A DNA stretch of 64,000 bases from Pomphorhynchus laevis (lineage: Eukaryota; Acanthocephala; Palaeacanthocephala; Echinorhynchida; Pomphorhynchidae). Both the position numbers and the translations under genes were made by a program. Within the stretch, counting starts at the first letter, position 1, and the number at the start of each line of letters is the position of its first letter. Below are positions 1-10,519 of the stretch, piece by piece. Under the pieces are notes generated by a model. That model ran no database searches, was not told the DNA's origin, and was given only the letters and a program-made list of their open reading frames with translations. The DNA lies in contig WNNJ02000050.1 in assembly GCA_012934845.2 (NCBI GenBank), positions 124,001 to 188,000 of the forward strand, written 5' to 3'.

Positions 1-1314
1 ACACGAGTTGTATTCGTTCAGTGCTCGGTTTGATATTATGCTCGTGTGGTTGTTTGAATCCTATCAGCATCACCGTACTCTACAAATTATAACTCTAGAA
101 CATTTATTCTATCAGTAAATACAAGCAATTAGTGTTTTTTAATGATACTGTAATATTCCAAATTCACTTACTATCGCATTTCTCATTTGAAAAAATGCAT
201 TTTTTTGAGTAAAAACAGTACCTTGATTTATTAATTTTTGGAAAACCTTTATCTCCGGAGGAGTGATATAATGGTAAGACAGAAGCTACAATTACCGAGA
301 TGTCTTTAGATCATTTTTTATATATTCCCCTGATATTTAGTACGCTACCACTGTGCAATGGTATACCCTGGCTCATCGGATGGCTGTATACCTCATGTTT
401 TCCTTTTAAGTTTGTATTTTTACTTTTAAATATGCCCCTGGGTTTTTTAGTAGGTAGTGATACGCCATGCCGACTATGCTATCCATTTATTAGATCTAAA
501 ATATACTAAGTATATTTAAAATATCTGGACAATCAAAATTTTTTATTTTAGCAAAATCGGAAAAGGTTTATTCATATTTTTTAAGCACAACTGTGTACAT
601 CATCCGGAATTGTATTAGTAGCTGTTAAACTTGGTGCGTTTTTATACCATTTCAGGAAAATAGCTACCCATCGGTTAGTTCAAAGAAGATAATTAAACAA
701 ATCGAGAGGAGTTAATGTAAAATTTGTAATTGAGGTAATCTGGTGATCATAGATGGTTTTTTAAACATCCCTCTTTTTATCACATATCGTTGAGTTTTGG
801 TTATTTTTATTATTCTAAAGCAGCTTGGTCTTGCTGGGTTCATGAAAACGTTGTAATGACATCCCGTCTACATTATAAACACGATATATGATAATAAATA
901 TTTTTAAACATTTAGATTTTGTGGCAGCTTGAAAATACAAATTACAAAGTATCAATTTTTAATTATTTCTAAACACAATGGAAATTTCCTTTTAAACGCG
1001 AAACGTAGTCGGCTAAGGAAATTTAACAATTTACCCTGTAAAACGGAAATTTACGTACTCGCATTAATACTTTTTATATGAAACTTCGAACCGTAAAATT
1101 TGAATTCGCTTTTTCTGATTTTGATAAAATAGAATTTTGATTGCCCAGCTGTTTTTCATACAATTTTTGTAAACCACAATTTACGTACTCGTATTAATAA
1201 ATTTTATATGAAACCTCGCTTGCTAAAGAACAAGCTACAGTCGCTATTTCGTCGATCTTTATTCGTTTTAAAATTCGTTCTACATTTTAACATTTTTTGA
1301 ATCGTAAATTTTAG
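1..1314. other. AT-rich stretch without a recognised gene
   Basis: No coding exon is recognised here. An imperfect direct repeat of about 36 bp, containing TTTACGTACTCG and TTTTATATGAAAC, occurs at about 1048-1084 and again at 1178-1213. A short piece at about 693-722 resembles 2391-2420 (AATTAAACAAATCGAGAG), which belongs to the end of a Penelope-like fragment, so a small remnant of that family is probably present. The region includes the 5' flank of the dynein light chain gene that starts at 1315, but no TATA box is evident. Confidence 0.4.
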
Positions 1315-3802
1315 ATGGCAGAAGTTGGTATCTTATAGAAACATTGATGATTTATTTACGGCTGTTTTAAATATAGATTGACACGGAGGCAATTTTGAAT
1401 CGAATCCCGACATACAAGGACGTAGAGGGATACATTTTGCTCACTTCAGAAGGTTTGCTTATTTATTTGTGAGTCTGTATATAAAAAATGTACATACGTG
1501 CAAATGCCTGCATTTCGTTTCATAGAGAAACGAAATGGAGATTTTTTTATAAAATTTTGTTTTTTATGGAGATTTTTAGTAAAGATTTATTAATATATTT
1601 TAATAAAATATATTTATTATCAAATATTAAAATATAAAATTGCTTCTAGAAATCCTAAACTGAATTTAAACAAAGTTAAATTAAGTTTAACTGAATTGAA
1701 GTCTTTAATTTAATTTTAATAAATTGAAGTCTTGTTAATATTAAAGTTAATGAATTGAGCCAATCATTTATAGTAAAGTGCAGATATCTGATCGGTTCTC
1801 TATTATTTTTTGCGAACGAAAATATAAATATTGAATGATTAAGTTATTCTTTAAAGTAACTAAACAATTATAGCGATACAGAATTTGGTTGTATAATGTC
1901 GTAACTATCAAATTTAAATTTATATTATAAATTTAAGCTTAAATTTTAAATATAATACTCTGATTAAAGACAACATTAGCAAATATTTATTTGTTCTTGC
2001 GTTTATCTCCTTCTTAGCAATCATTTATAATTTTAATATTTATATAACATTTCATTTAAATATTTATCGTTTTTCGGCATTCATTGTGAAAATTATAAAA
2101 AAATCTCGTTATTTCGACCATTTATAAAATTGAATTTATCAAAAACAACCATTTTCTCTGAAAAGGAAATGATTGTGCATTTATAAATACATGAAACATA
2201 TATGTGAACCATATTCGTGAAGCCGTATTCATATTTTAAATAATAATTTAAAAGATTAATAGAAATAACATCACATGAATTAAATAATCAAGAATAAACA
2301 TTTAATTTATTTTCTATTGTAATTTATCTTTCCACGTTACAATGATAAATCATATTCTTGTGTTAGCAGACTCCATTGTTTTAAAAATTAAACAAATCGA
2401 GAGAAGTCAATGTAAAATTGTATTGTTACAAATTTTTGATCACTACCGTGATTATCATCAGGAACATAACAATGCACATTTGCAATCAAAAATATATAGC
2501 GAACAATGATCTGGTAGAAAGCTACTGCCAAGCTAGTCCGAAAAAATAAACTTGCCATTATTGGTTAGATGGGTTGAAACATCTGGTTTATCGTCCTCAC
2601 ATTATTGGCAGGATCGTGATATCTTAAAATAATTGCCTCCTTAATTTTTCCTATAGTCTGATCACTTTTGTGAGCTATAATCTCTGAGCCGACAAAATTT
2701 ATATCGTGTCCATGAGCAGCAAAGTGGTTCAACACAGCTGAGCTGGTTTGTCCTAGCCTATTGCGCGTTTATGTCCTAATAACCGAACTGAGAGCTTTTT
2801 CCTGTTTGACCAATGTAACGGAAACCACAATTATTGCATGGAATACTGTGGATTCCTCCAAATTTTACATATTTGGACTTGATTTTGCATAACCCAGAAA
2901 TACTGGGGACCCTCTTACAAAATGCCGTACTATATAAGCCAGTGCTTTAGTATGCCTTACCGATAAAGAAGATCGAATGCGTGGTCACTCCAAAAGGGAA
3001 AATGTACACATCGTGCTATCACGTTCATCGTCTGACAATAGACGTGATGGGTCTGTCACATTTAACTATCAAAAACGACTACGATATTGTGACCCTGCAA
3101 AAGAACATGGTTACACGAGATGTCTGTTTTTGCACCGCTGATATTAAGGATCTGTTCACAAATATCCCAGATAACGAGACGATTGATGATGCCGCATTTC
3201 TTCTGAACCAGAAATGTGATCGTTAGACGTTGATACTCAACGAATGGAAACATCTCCATATATGCAAAACTGAATTATTTGACATATTCTGAAAGATTGT
3301 TTTAAAAATAGTAAAAAATTCAAGAATGATTGTAAATTATTGCGGAAGGCTAGGTATTACACATTTAATATCTAAGAATTAATAAAGTCCGGCTTTTAAT
3401 TGGACTTAAATGTTTTCGTTTATTGTCCACGCATTTCTAAATAAATAGTTGTGAATTATAAAATGTTTAACGTTGTTTTTTGCGATTTGGTTTAATCGTA
3501 ATTTAAAGTACTAAACATAAACTTTCGTATATGCCTAATTATGACTATGTTGAATTTAAATGACTATGTTATTGAATTATGATACTACTTTTTTAAAATG
3601 CTGACACATGTTGATAATTTTTATTAAAATTTAGGGCATTTTTTGAAATCCTCATTCGATAATTCAGTATGCTCTCAATACGCTGAACTCTGGTACAGAG
3701 TCGCTGATCAAGCTAGATCAGCTATAAAAGACATGGACGCATTAAATGATCTTACGTTTTTACGGGTGCGAACTAAAAAGAACGAAGTTCTTATTGCCCC
3801 TG
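1315..3802 (+). CDS. DYNLRB: Dynein light chain roadblock-type (DYNLRB), last exon not found
   Basis: This encodes a light chain of cytoplasmic dynein, a small dimerising protein of the roadblock/LC7 family that binds the dynein intermediate chain. Three exons read in phase: 1315-1323 (only Met-Ala-Glu), 1377-1452 (EAILNRI...DVEGYILLTSEG) and 3635-3802. The third contains FDNSVCSQYAELWYRVADQA, ALNDLTFLRVRTKK and NEVLIAPG, very close to the family's DPQNDLTFLRIRSKK...VAP core. Introns are 1324-1376 (53 nt, GTTGGT donor) and 1453-3634 (about 2.2 kb). The larger one contains Penelope-like fragments. A strong GTATGT donor follows at 3803, so a last exon for the final 10-12 residues (usually a LIVIQ-type strand) is expected downstream but was not found. 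Reading on instead gives a stop at 3820-3822, which would cut off that strand. About 84 of the usual 96 residues are visible. The tiny first exon is the least certain part. Confidence 0.85.
2388..2870 (-). mobile_element. Penelope-like element 3' remnant (GIY-YIG nuclease and terminal motif)
   Basis: On the minus strand 2870-2560 reads as a GIY-YIG endonuclease module typical of the C-terminus of Penelope-like elements: GIHSIPCNNCGFRYIGQTGK, then after a frame change GQTSSAVLNHFAAHGHDINF and a hydrophobic/basic tail (SEIIAHKSDQTIGKIKEAI). The cysteine-containing IPCNNCG followed by RYIGQTG is the diagnostic part. Just beyond it (2461-2425) is a hammerhead-like motif, and the unit fades out near 2388. 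It is broken by at least one frameshift and is 5'-truncated. It lies in the large intron of DYNLRB, beside an oppositely oriented fragment at 2961-3230. Confidence 0.7.
2425..2470 (-). ncRNA. Degenerate hammerhead-ribozyme-like motif
   Basis: The minus strand reads CTGATGA (2461-2455), then a hairpin AUCAC-GGUA-GUGAU, then CAAAAATTT where the hammerhead consensus expects a GAAA box. Penelope-like elements are known to carry minimal hammerheads in their terminal regions, and this motif follows a GIY-YIG module directly. The CTGATGA core and helix II are present, but the GAAA box is not intact, so cleavage activity is doubtful. Confidence 0.45.
2961..3230 (+). mobile_element. Penelope-like reverse transcriptase fragment
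   Basis: The + strand encodes an open stretch at 2981-3226 that ends in VCFCTADIKDLFTNIPDNET. This corresponds to the conserved D-x-x-x-L-F-T-N-I-P block (the first catalytic aspartate region) of Penelope-like reverse transcriptases. The preceding DYDIV...NMVTR fits the same family. Only this block remains; later RT blocks are absent. It lies head to head with the GIY-YIG fragment at 2388-2870, so the two pieces cannot belong to one simple insertion. Confidence 0.6.
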
Positions 3803-4146
3803 GTATGTTTAATAAAGCTTAGAATGGTCAATTTATTTAGGTTATATTTTGTGTAATAAAATTACCTATCATTTAACTAAATGTTAATATGTTCCGTGAA
3901 AGTTCAAAGCGCATTTTTAATAAAAATATAAAAGAAGGAATCAAATTCAATATTATTTATTTTAAAATTTTAATTAAACTATTTTTTATATTTGTAAATT
4001 TAATTAATCAACGCTAAATGTTTTAAGAATTAAAACACCGGACAAGGTAATCAGTGTCCAGTGATACACATGTGTATGATAGTGTATATATGTGTAGTAA
4101 AACATTTTTACATTTAACCTTGCAAACACAATCTACAAATATAACC

Positions 4147-4740
4147 CAACAGCAGTACGCTACATTTCAGTATTGGCGGACCTTATCAGCTACTGATCCA
4201 ATACATACGTTTCACGTTTCGGTCTTTTTAAACACTGGCTGACGATCACTCAACTCGTTTGCTTTTATTAGCAATTAGATTTAATTTAATACTTTCGTCT
4301 TACATTTTGCAAATTTAATTGAAATCATTTTTGATTTCAAATTAAATCTGCGTTCGTATTGAAAAGTGCTAACTTCAATTTGAAAACCTGCCTATTTTTC
4401 CTAATGATTACTATTATCAAACTAATCATCTATAGTTTGTTTCCTAATTTTAAATTGATATACCTGTGCAGTCATTGTTACTATTGAAATTTTGATGACT
4501 ATTTTATTCTGCACGCTATTTTAATCCTATCTATAAGCCAACAGCAGTACGCTACATTTCAGTATTGGTAGACCTCATCAGCTACTAATCCAATACATAC
4601 GTTTCACGTTTCGGTTCTTTTAATGTTGACTGACGATCACTCGACTCGTTTGATTATTTTCACAAAATGGTCTTTCATTCTGTATAATGTAAGACGAAAA
4701 TCTTTCAAAGCAAACGAGTAGAGTGATCGTCATTTAAAAT
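4147..4740. repeat. Dispersed repeat, two direct copies and an inverted end
   Basis: A block of about 115 bp, with CAGCAGTACGCTACATTTCA at its start and CTGACGATCACTC near its end, occurs at 4147-4261 and again at about 4540-4652. A partial inverted copy follows at 4690-4740 (AAACGAGTAGAGTGATCGTC). A further inverted copy lies far away at 26105-26235. The CGTTTC..CGTTTCGG core resembles terminal motifs of Penelope-like elements, but no coding sequence is attached here. Confidence 0.6.
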
Positions 4741-4853
4741 TAAGTGGACCAAAACGTCCTTTATTCATAAAGAACACTACCATTTAGTGCTTTGATAAAG
4801 GACACTAACCCGAAACATGTAAAAATAAAAAGTGCAGATTATTGCGCTATATC

Positions 4854-6010
4854 TAGTGGTGCACAGATGTACTGACTAAACAATGGTCCAGATTGTCTTA
4901 CGAAATACGGCATTTATATAAAATGGTGTTGCTTGATTGACTGGACTTTGATTCACGACTTTCAGTCACTATGTCACTTCTAGACTACCACTTCAGCATC
5001 GAAATAATGGAGTACTCGGCAACACTCATCAGTAGAATGAAATACCCACTGGTCGTCTCGATTACCTGTGTAACATTGTGAATAAATATATCTATTTATA
5101 ATATATATTATATATTATAAATATATAATATTTATAATTTATATATAATATATATTGTATACATAATATATTGCATATATGATAGATAATAGATATCCTA
5201 ATAGCTTATCTAATCACTGCTGCTATAAGTTAATGGATCCTTAATGGATATTGCATGTATAATGGTGGTGCACGGATGTGCTGAATAAACAACGGTCGAG
5301 GATTTCTTACGAAATACGACATTAATAAAAAATTGTGTTGCCTGATAGACTGGACTTTGATTCACGACTTTCAGTCACCTTGTCACTTCTACACTACTAC
5401 TTCAGAATCGAAATGATGGAGTACCCGGCAACACTCATCAGTAGAATGAAGTACTCACTGGTCGTTTCGGTTGCCTGTGTGACATTGTGAATAAAGGCGT
5501 TTCCGACACTTTGCTTAATTGTCTGAGGCTTACGCTCTTTACCAGATCGAATTGCAGCGCGGACCATCCTTAAACACTAGGCAGAGGTTGTTGCTGAATT
5601 GTCGCTGTACTCGTTGAATCCTTAATGGATATTGGGTGTATAATGGTGGTGTACTGATGTGCATAGTAAATAGCCGTTGAGGATTTCTTACAAAATGCGG
5701 CATTTATAGAAAATTGTGTTGCTTAGTAGACTGGACTCTGATTCACGACTTTCAGACACCATGTCACTTCTAAACGACCACTTTAGTTCCGAAATGATGG
5801 AGTGCCCGGCAACACTCATCAGTAGAATGAAGTACTCACTGGTCGTTTTGGTTGCCTGTGTGACATTGTGAATAAAGGCGTTTCCGACACTTTGCTTAAT
5901 TGTCTGAGGCTTACGCTCTTTACCAGATCGAATTGCTGTTCGGATTATCCTTAAACACTAGGCAGATATTGTTGTTGAATTGTTGTTGCACCTGTTGGAT
6001 CCTTAATGGA
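4854..6010. repeat. Tandem repeat with a unit of about 380 bp, three copies
   Basis: The units start at about 4857, 5264 and 5644 and share GACTGGACTTTGATTCACGA, CTCATCAGTAGAATGAA and ACATTGTGAATAAA. The second and third copies also share a 3' part containing CTTGTCTGAGG-like sequence and CCTTAAACACTAGGCAGA, ending in ATCCTTAATGGAT. In the first copy this 3' part is replaced by an AT microsatellite at about 5088-5200. Similarity between copies two and three is high by eye. No protein is recognised in any frame. The unit might be a satellite seed or part of a non-autonomous element. Confidence 0.8.
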
Positions 6011-6919
6011 TCCAACTACTGTCGCAATTACTGATTCCCCTTGTGTTGTACTACAGTTTATTGTAGTTACTTTGAAACTGTGTTAGATGCTTTCATATTG
6101 TTGCATGATTTACAATCAGCCTTATTCCATGGACCACTGTCATTTAATTGTTTAATGTTTTGATCATTTTTTCATGTTTGCACCTTACTAACAGGTTCTT
6201 CAGTTAAGAGGTCGTTTTCAAAGTACTTGGTGAACATTTTAGTTTGTTTATATTTCTGATCAACAACAATCATTGTTGATCTTATGTTCTTGTAGTGACG
6301 GATTATAAGGCAATGTCGTGATATTGCATTTTATTGTCGTGTTATTACTCGGCATGTCTTTTAGTAATGCATGCGTTTTAATCCTTTAATTTTGTTCAAT
6401 TGTGTGCATATTTCGATACTCATTGTCGATAAATATTAAATATTTCGTAGTTTTCTTACTTCGTTCTAGAAAATAACGTTAACTTATTTTCTTAAATGTT
6501 TAAATTGTTGTTTAAATATTTGATCTCGATACACCAGTGTATCTTGAAATGCTATTCCACCGTGTTGATTCATGAAAGTAAATTTCAACCCTGAATGCGT
6601 ATCATTTACTTATACGATGGCCATCTTAGCTATCTGAATTAACAACTAGCTGATTACTATATTCCTGGATATGAGATCAAATAAAAAATGAAATGTTGAA
6701 CGGAATTTTAATTTATTTGTGCTGGACATTAGTTCTTTTAAATATCCTAATATATGGATAGTTATTATACACATATTTGTAACGTCCAATATATGGATAG
6801 GCAATACACTAGAGTTTTTCTACGTTTCAAGAAAAAAAAGGTCTTTATCAGGAAATATTATATTTTATCTCCAAGTTTTTTCATTATTTATAAATTTGGT
6901 AAAAATACAGTGAATATAT

Positions 6920-7273
6920 TCGTTCGCAGTGAATGAAAATTGGATTCGATTTTGAATCCAATTCAATTGGATTCGATGAAAATACTATTCGATTTGCAAT
7001 CGTTCGCAGTGAATGAAAATTGGATAAACTATTCGATTTGCAATTGAATTTAATTTATTTTTCATAAGCATTTTTACTTTGGAGGATTTGCAATCGTTCG
7101 CAGTGAATGAAAATTGGATAAACTATTCGATTTGCAATTGAATTTAATTTATTTTTCATAAGCATTTTTACTTTGGAGGATTTGCAATCGTTCGCAGTGA
7201 ATGAAAATTGGATAAACTATTCGATTTGCAATTGAATTTAATTTATTTTTCATAAGCATTTTTACTTTGGAGT
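6920..7273. repeat. 94-bp tandem repeat
   Basis: Three near-identical 94-bp units begin with GATTTGCAATCGTTCGCAGT at 6991, 7085 and 7179, preceded by a diverged partial unit from 6920. The copies are so alike that expansion must be recent. No coding sense is apparent. Confidence 0.9.
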
Positions 7274-7601
7274 TTGATAAGTCAATTTTACAATATTTGC
7301 AAGTTAGCCTTTGCATGTATTTTTTATGAAGGTGAAAGACTGTAACTGACAAGGACATGAAACGGGATACAAAGTTTATCCCGTTTAAGATTAGTAATTT
7401 TTCTTAACTAATTTTTAAAATTAGTTTTGTAAGGCAAATGAAAACTTACATAATGGAATAAAAACTAAATGAACAAAATATTGATATGAGTTCAATCTTG
7501 AATTGCCCATATTAACAAAAGGGGCTTCACCACATACACAGAAAAATTGATTGAAGTGTTTAGGAAGTACAAGATATTTAGATGTCCTTCTAAACATGTC
7601 C

Positions 7602-7629
7602 GACCTTCTAATCTTCTGATTAGAAGGTC
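7602..7629. repeat. Perfect 12-bp hairpin
   Basis: The arms GACCTTCTAATC and GATTAGAAGGTC surround the loop TTCT. This could be an isolated palindrome or the end of a degraded element; no terminator or gene is associated with it. Confidence 0.5.
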
Positions 7630-7690
7630 AGATATGTTTCTGATATACGCTGAAATTCGTTTTGAACCTTATTGATACGCGCGTTATAAA

Positions 7691-8257
7691 GACAGGTTAC
7701 CGAGTCGATTTGAGTGATGGGTAAAGTTTTGGCTTAAGTGTCCGTGTTGTTTACTTGAAGGTTTTACACATTTAGGATATCAAGATGGGCACTTTGACAG
7801 AAAATATGGCCCCGAATGCTTGATTGCATTACGACGAATGTTAAGCAGCTTGAATGCGAAACAGCACTTAAAATCTGTATCGATATGTGCTTATCGTATC
7901 CTGGAATGAGAGAAATAGAAAAAATCTGCTCAGCGAGCGCAGTAAAGCACTTTGGCAGCCTCGATTAATGATTAATTAATATAATGCCACATAAGTTATG
8001 TTATTATAACATAAAATATGTCTGTAGCATTGGAAAACGATTCAATTGTGGCTAATCTGTTTCTACCAAGGCAATTGCATTTACATGTATTTTTTAAAAT
8101 TTTATAATAAAATTAATTATTGTTCTTTATTATAGCAATGCGCTATAATCGTACTCGCTGATACTTGTTGCATCAACATCAGGAATGACTTTATATTGGA
8201 ACAAGTTGACCGCGTTTAATTTCAGACAGCTGAATATATTCCAGGGGATATTTATTA
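7691..8257. repeat. Duplicated segment X, copy 1
   Basis: This stretch of about 567 bp recurs almost unchanged at 43105-43671, including GATGGGCACTTTGACAGAAA and CAGGAATGACTTTATATTGG. The first 40 bp differ more between the copies. No protein family is recognised in it. In copy 1 it is followed by about 370 bp of unmatched sequence and then segment Y. In the second locus a LINE stands between X and Y. Confidence 0.85.
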
Positions 8258-8632
8258 AACGGATTTACATTCATATCTCGTTTTATTTCATAAGTCAGTT
8301 GTTGATGAAATATTGATTGGGAGAGAGAGTCAGTTTTAGTGATGCTCTGCTATTAATTGAGGACACATTAAAGTGAGCAACATACTTATTTTTACCACAA
8401 ATAAGAGTATGGGTATATGATGATTCATGCTTAATAACTTGGATTTAAATAGAATAGGAACATAAATAGTAAGGGAATGCAGATGTTGGTTAAATTCGGT
8501 AAAGCTATGGATTTATCTTGTCGATTACCTTCCTTCAAATTTTCGTTACTGTAGTTAGAATCCTAGCAATTCTTGAGCCGTGATCAGTTATCTTCACAAA
8601 CTTTTACATCTATCTGAGACTACTTTATACTA

Positions 8633-9015
8633 AAAACGCAAAAAAATCACGACGCAAAAGTTATTGAGCTACCAGATATGAGTATATTATTATCCAGGAT
8701 TTTTATCCAAGATAAATGGATATAATGAATAGCGACAAACGACCTCTGATATGTCATGAATATCATGACCATCTCTGTAAGCATATAAATTCCGTGGCAT
8801 AGTTGGATGATAACGTATTTTGTCGAAAAATGCTTATCTTTAGATCATTTTTAAAATTTAAAGTTCTTTCAAAAGTGAGTTTTCCAGAGCTTGATTGTTT
8901 GTCGGTTTTCACAAGTTACTAATACAAATGAAATAGCTTTTTGGTTATACCACCATCTTCTGAAAACGCAACTGAAATCAACTAAACTTTAAAACGCAAA
9001 AAAATCACGACGCAA
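8633..9015. repeat. Repeat Y flanked by 25-bp direct repeats
   Basis: Identical 25-bp sequences, each including AAAACGC and TCACGACGCAA, lie at 8633-8657 and 8991-9015. They bracket about 333 bp, of which 8667-8962 is repeated at 45644-45947. Exact flanking repeats look like a long target-site duplication, so Y may be a non-autonomous mobile element. The enclosed DNA has no evident terminal inverted repeat and no coding content. Confidence 0.65.
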
Positions 9016-9417
9016 TGCAATTTAGGTGTATTTTAACATTTAAATATTAAAATGCTTTTTAATAGAAATATTTATAATATTATGTGAAGAAATATTTACA
9101 GATATATGAAATTTCGTTTGTATTAGAATAAAATATAAATTACATTTCCTTAAGTATTTTGAATTGAATTATACTTTGAAAAATTATTTGTGTTATACAT
9201 TTGAAATTTTAACAAAGTAATGTATTTGAAATTTCATAAGTCTTCGTGGAGATCATTAAAATTTTAAATTTAAAAACTTTATAATATTATAATTTAAAAT
9301 TTATTCTTAATTTAGATCCTCAATTCTTGTTGATTGTATTTCGAAGCTTAACAAACTGATTTGCAAATGTAAAAGAGAAAGACACGATTGAAGTTTAAAA
9401 CAATTTACATTTTCGAG
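9016..9417. other. AT-rich spacer, nothing recognised
   Basis: Low-complexity AT-rich sequence between repeat Y and the convergent end of the gene at 9445-9876. A minus-strand AATAAA at 9423-9418 probably belongs to that gene. Confidence 0.4.
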
Positions 9418-9444
9418 TTTATTAAATTGTGTGTTGCGATGTTT

Positions 9445-9876
9445 TTAATCTGTAATACTTGATAAACGTTCCCAGTTCTCTTCCTCTGCACGTCTGCCTA
9501 TCTTAGATGCACGCCACTTTTCCACTTCAACATCTTGTTCTAATCGCATTGGATGTGACATATAAATCTTATAAAATTTCGGTATTAAGTAAATTGGTCT
9601 CTTACGACCAGGTTTTATCAATAGTTTCCAGTTTTCAACTTTCTGTTTGATGTCAATGGGGTCGTTTGTTACCACTATTGAACTTGTTAATTCAGGGACC
9701 GTAGCTTTATAATCAGAATATTTCACTGAGCTCTCACTTGTCTCATATTTATCTCCAGATTGAACAATTTTCTTTGACTTTTTACGCCATCGACGTGTCA
9801 ACCACCTGTTTACCAAACTCTGGTGTACCTTAACATTCTCATCAATGTTAGCTGAACGTGATGTTTTATGACCCAT
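9445..9876 (-). CDS. Basic 143-residue protein of unknown family
   Basis: A single uninterrupted frame of 143 codons stands in AT-rich DNA where chance frames are short. The protein is rich in Lys, Arg, Glu and Ser, with a very basic segment near residues 25-40 (NRWLTRRWRKKSKK). A Lys/Pro-rich middle part is marked by WKLLIKPGRKRPIYLIPKFY, and the C-terminus is charged and probably helical (EVEKWRASKIGRRAEEENWE). No signal peptide or membrane segment is seen. A minus-strand AATAAA lies about 22 nt past the stop, as expected for a real transcript. The first ATG (GHKTSRSAN) is used because the frame opens there. I do not recognise the family. Tryptophan spacing and basic character would suit a nucleic-acid-binding or ribosome-associated protein, but that is only a guess. 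Confidence 0.6.
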   Translation of the reverse strand: MGHKTSRSANIDENVKVHQSLVNRWLTRRWRKKSKKIVQSGDKYETSESSVKYSDYKATVPELTSSIVVTNDPIDIKQKVENWKLLIKPGRKRPIYLIPKFYKIYMSHPMRLEQDVEVEKWRASKIGRRAEEENWERLSSITD

Positions 9877-10478
9877 CGTACCAGTCGTTTATTGTATTAT
9901 TAAACCTTGAGTATGTGTTGCGCACAAAACATGTACCCATGGATACGAATTTCAATACCGTAAACACGAATTACATAGAAAAATTAAGCTTCTAATTATT
10001 AGCTATTTTTAAAGTTCGCTATAATGTTCTCTTAATATAAATATACTGCAGTCGTATTTCACAATAAGAAAGCAGCTTTACTTTCCCAATTGTATGTGAA
10101 AGTTATTAAGTTTTTTAAATTAAAGATAACACAATTTAAAATTATATTAATTACATTCATTTTAATTGCACTATCATATACTAGTGAAAATTACAATAAT
10201 TACATCATTAACTCTGAATATCAGTATAAACAAACTTTTCAGCCATATTTATCCATTATTTAGTTTATAGAGAGTAAGCTACTCACTTCAAACCAGTAGT
10301 TTCGGAAGCTACTGATTTTATCATCAGATCCAAAACAAAAGATAGTTCTGAAACAATTAATTTTCTTATATATAAATAATAATTATCGTAACCGAAAAAT
10401 AGCAAATCGCAGAATTTATTTAACTTGACGTTTCTGCCGAAGCGTTCTTCAATTGTATGTATATAATGAAAAATCCAA
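9877..10478. other. Intergenic AT-rich DNA with hammerhead-like remnant
   Basis: No gene is seen. At about 10290-10335 the minus strand reads CTGATGA, 16 nt, then CGAAAC with a following GGTTT. This has the outline of a degraded hammerhead core of the kind found at Penelope-like ends, but helix II does not pair well. Confidence 0.3.
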
Positions 10479-10519
10479 GATTATTCGGCCTGATCATTAT
10501 ATTATAATATTATGATATT
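10479..10519. repeat. Left 41-bp direct repeat of the RT element
   Basis: Begins GATTATTCGGCCTGATCATT and matches 14171-14211 at all but one position. It may be a target-site duplication or a terminal repeat. Confidence 0.75.

Noticed and set aside
300-509. Open frame of 69 codons with hydrophobic character
   Set aside because: No family resemblance, no recognisable splice or poly(A) context, and Phe/Leu-rich translation is common by chance in AT-rich DNA.
6719-6936. Two overlapping open frames of 60-64 codons
   Set aside because: They overlap each other in different frames and lead into the 94-bp tandem repeat; no family match.
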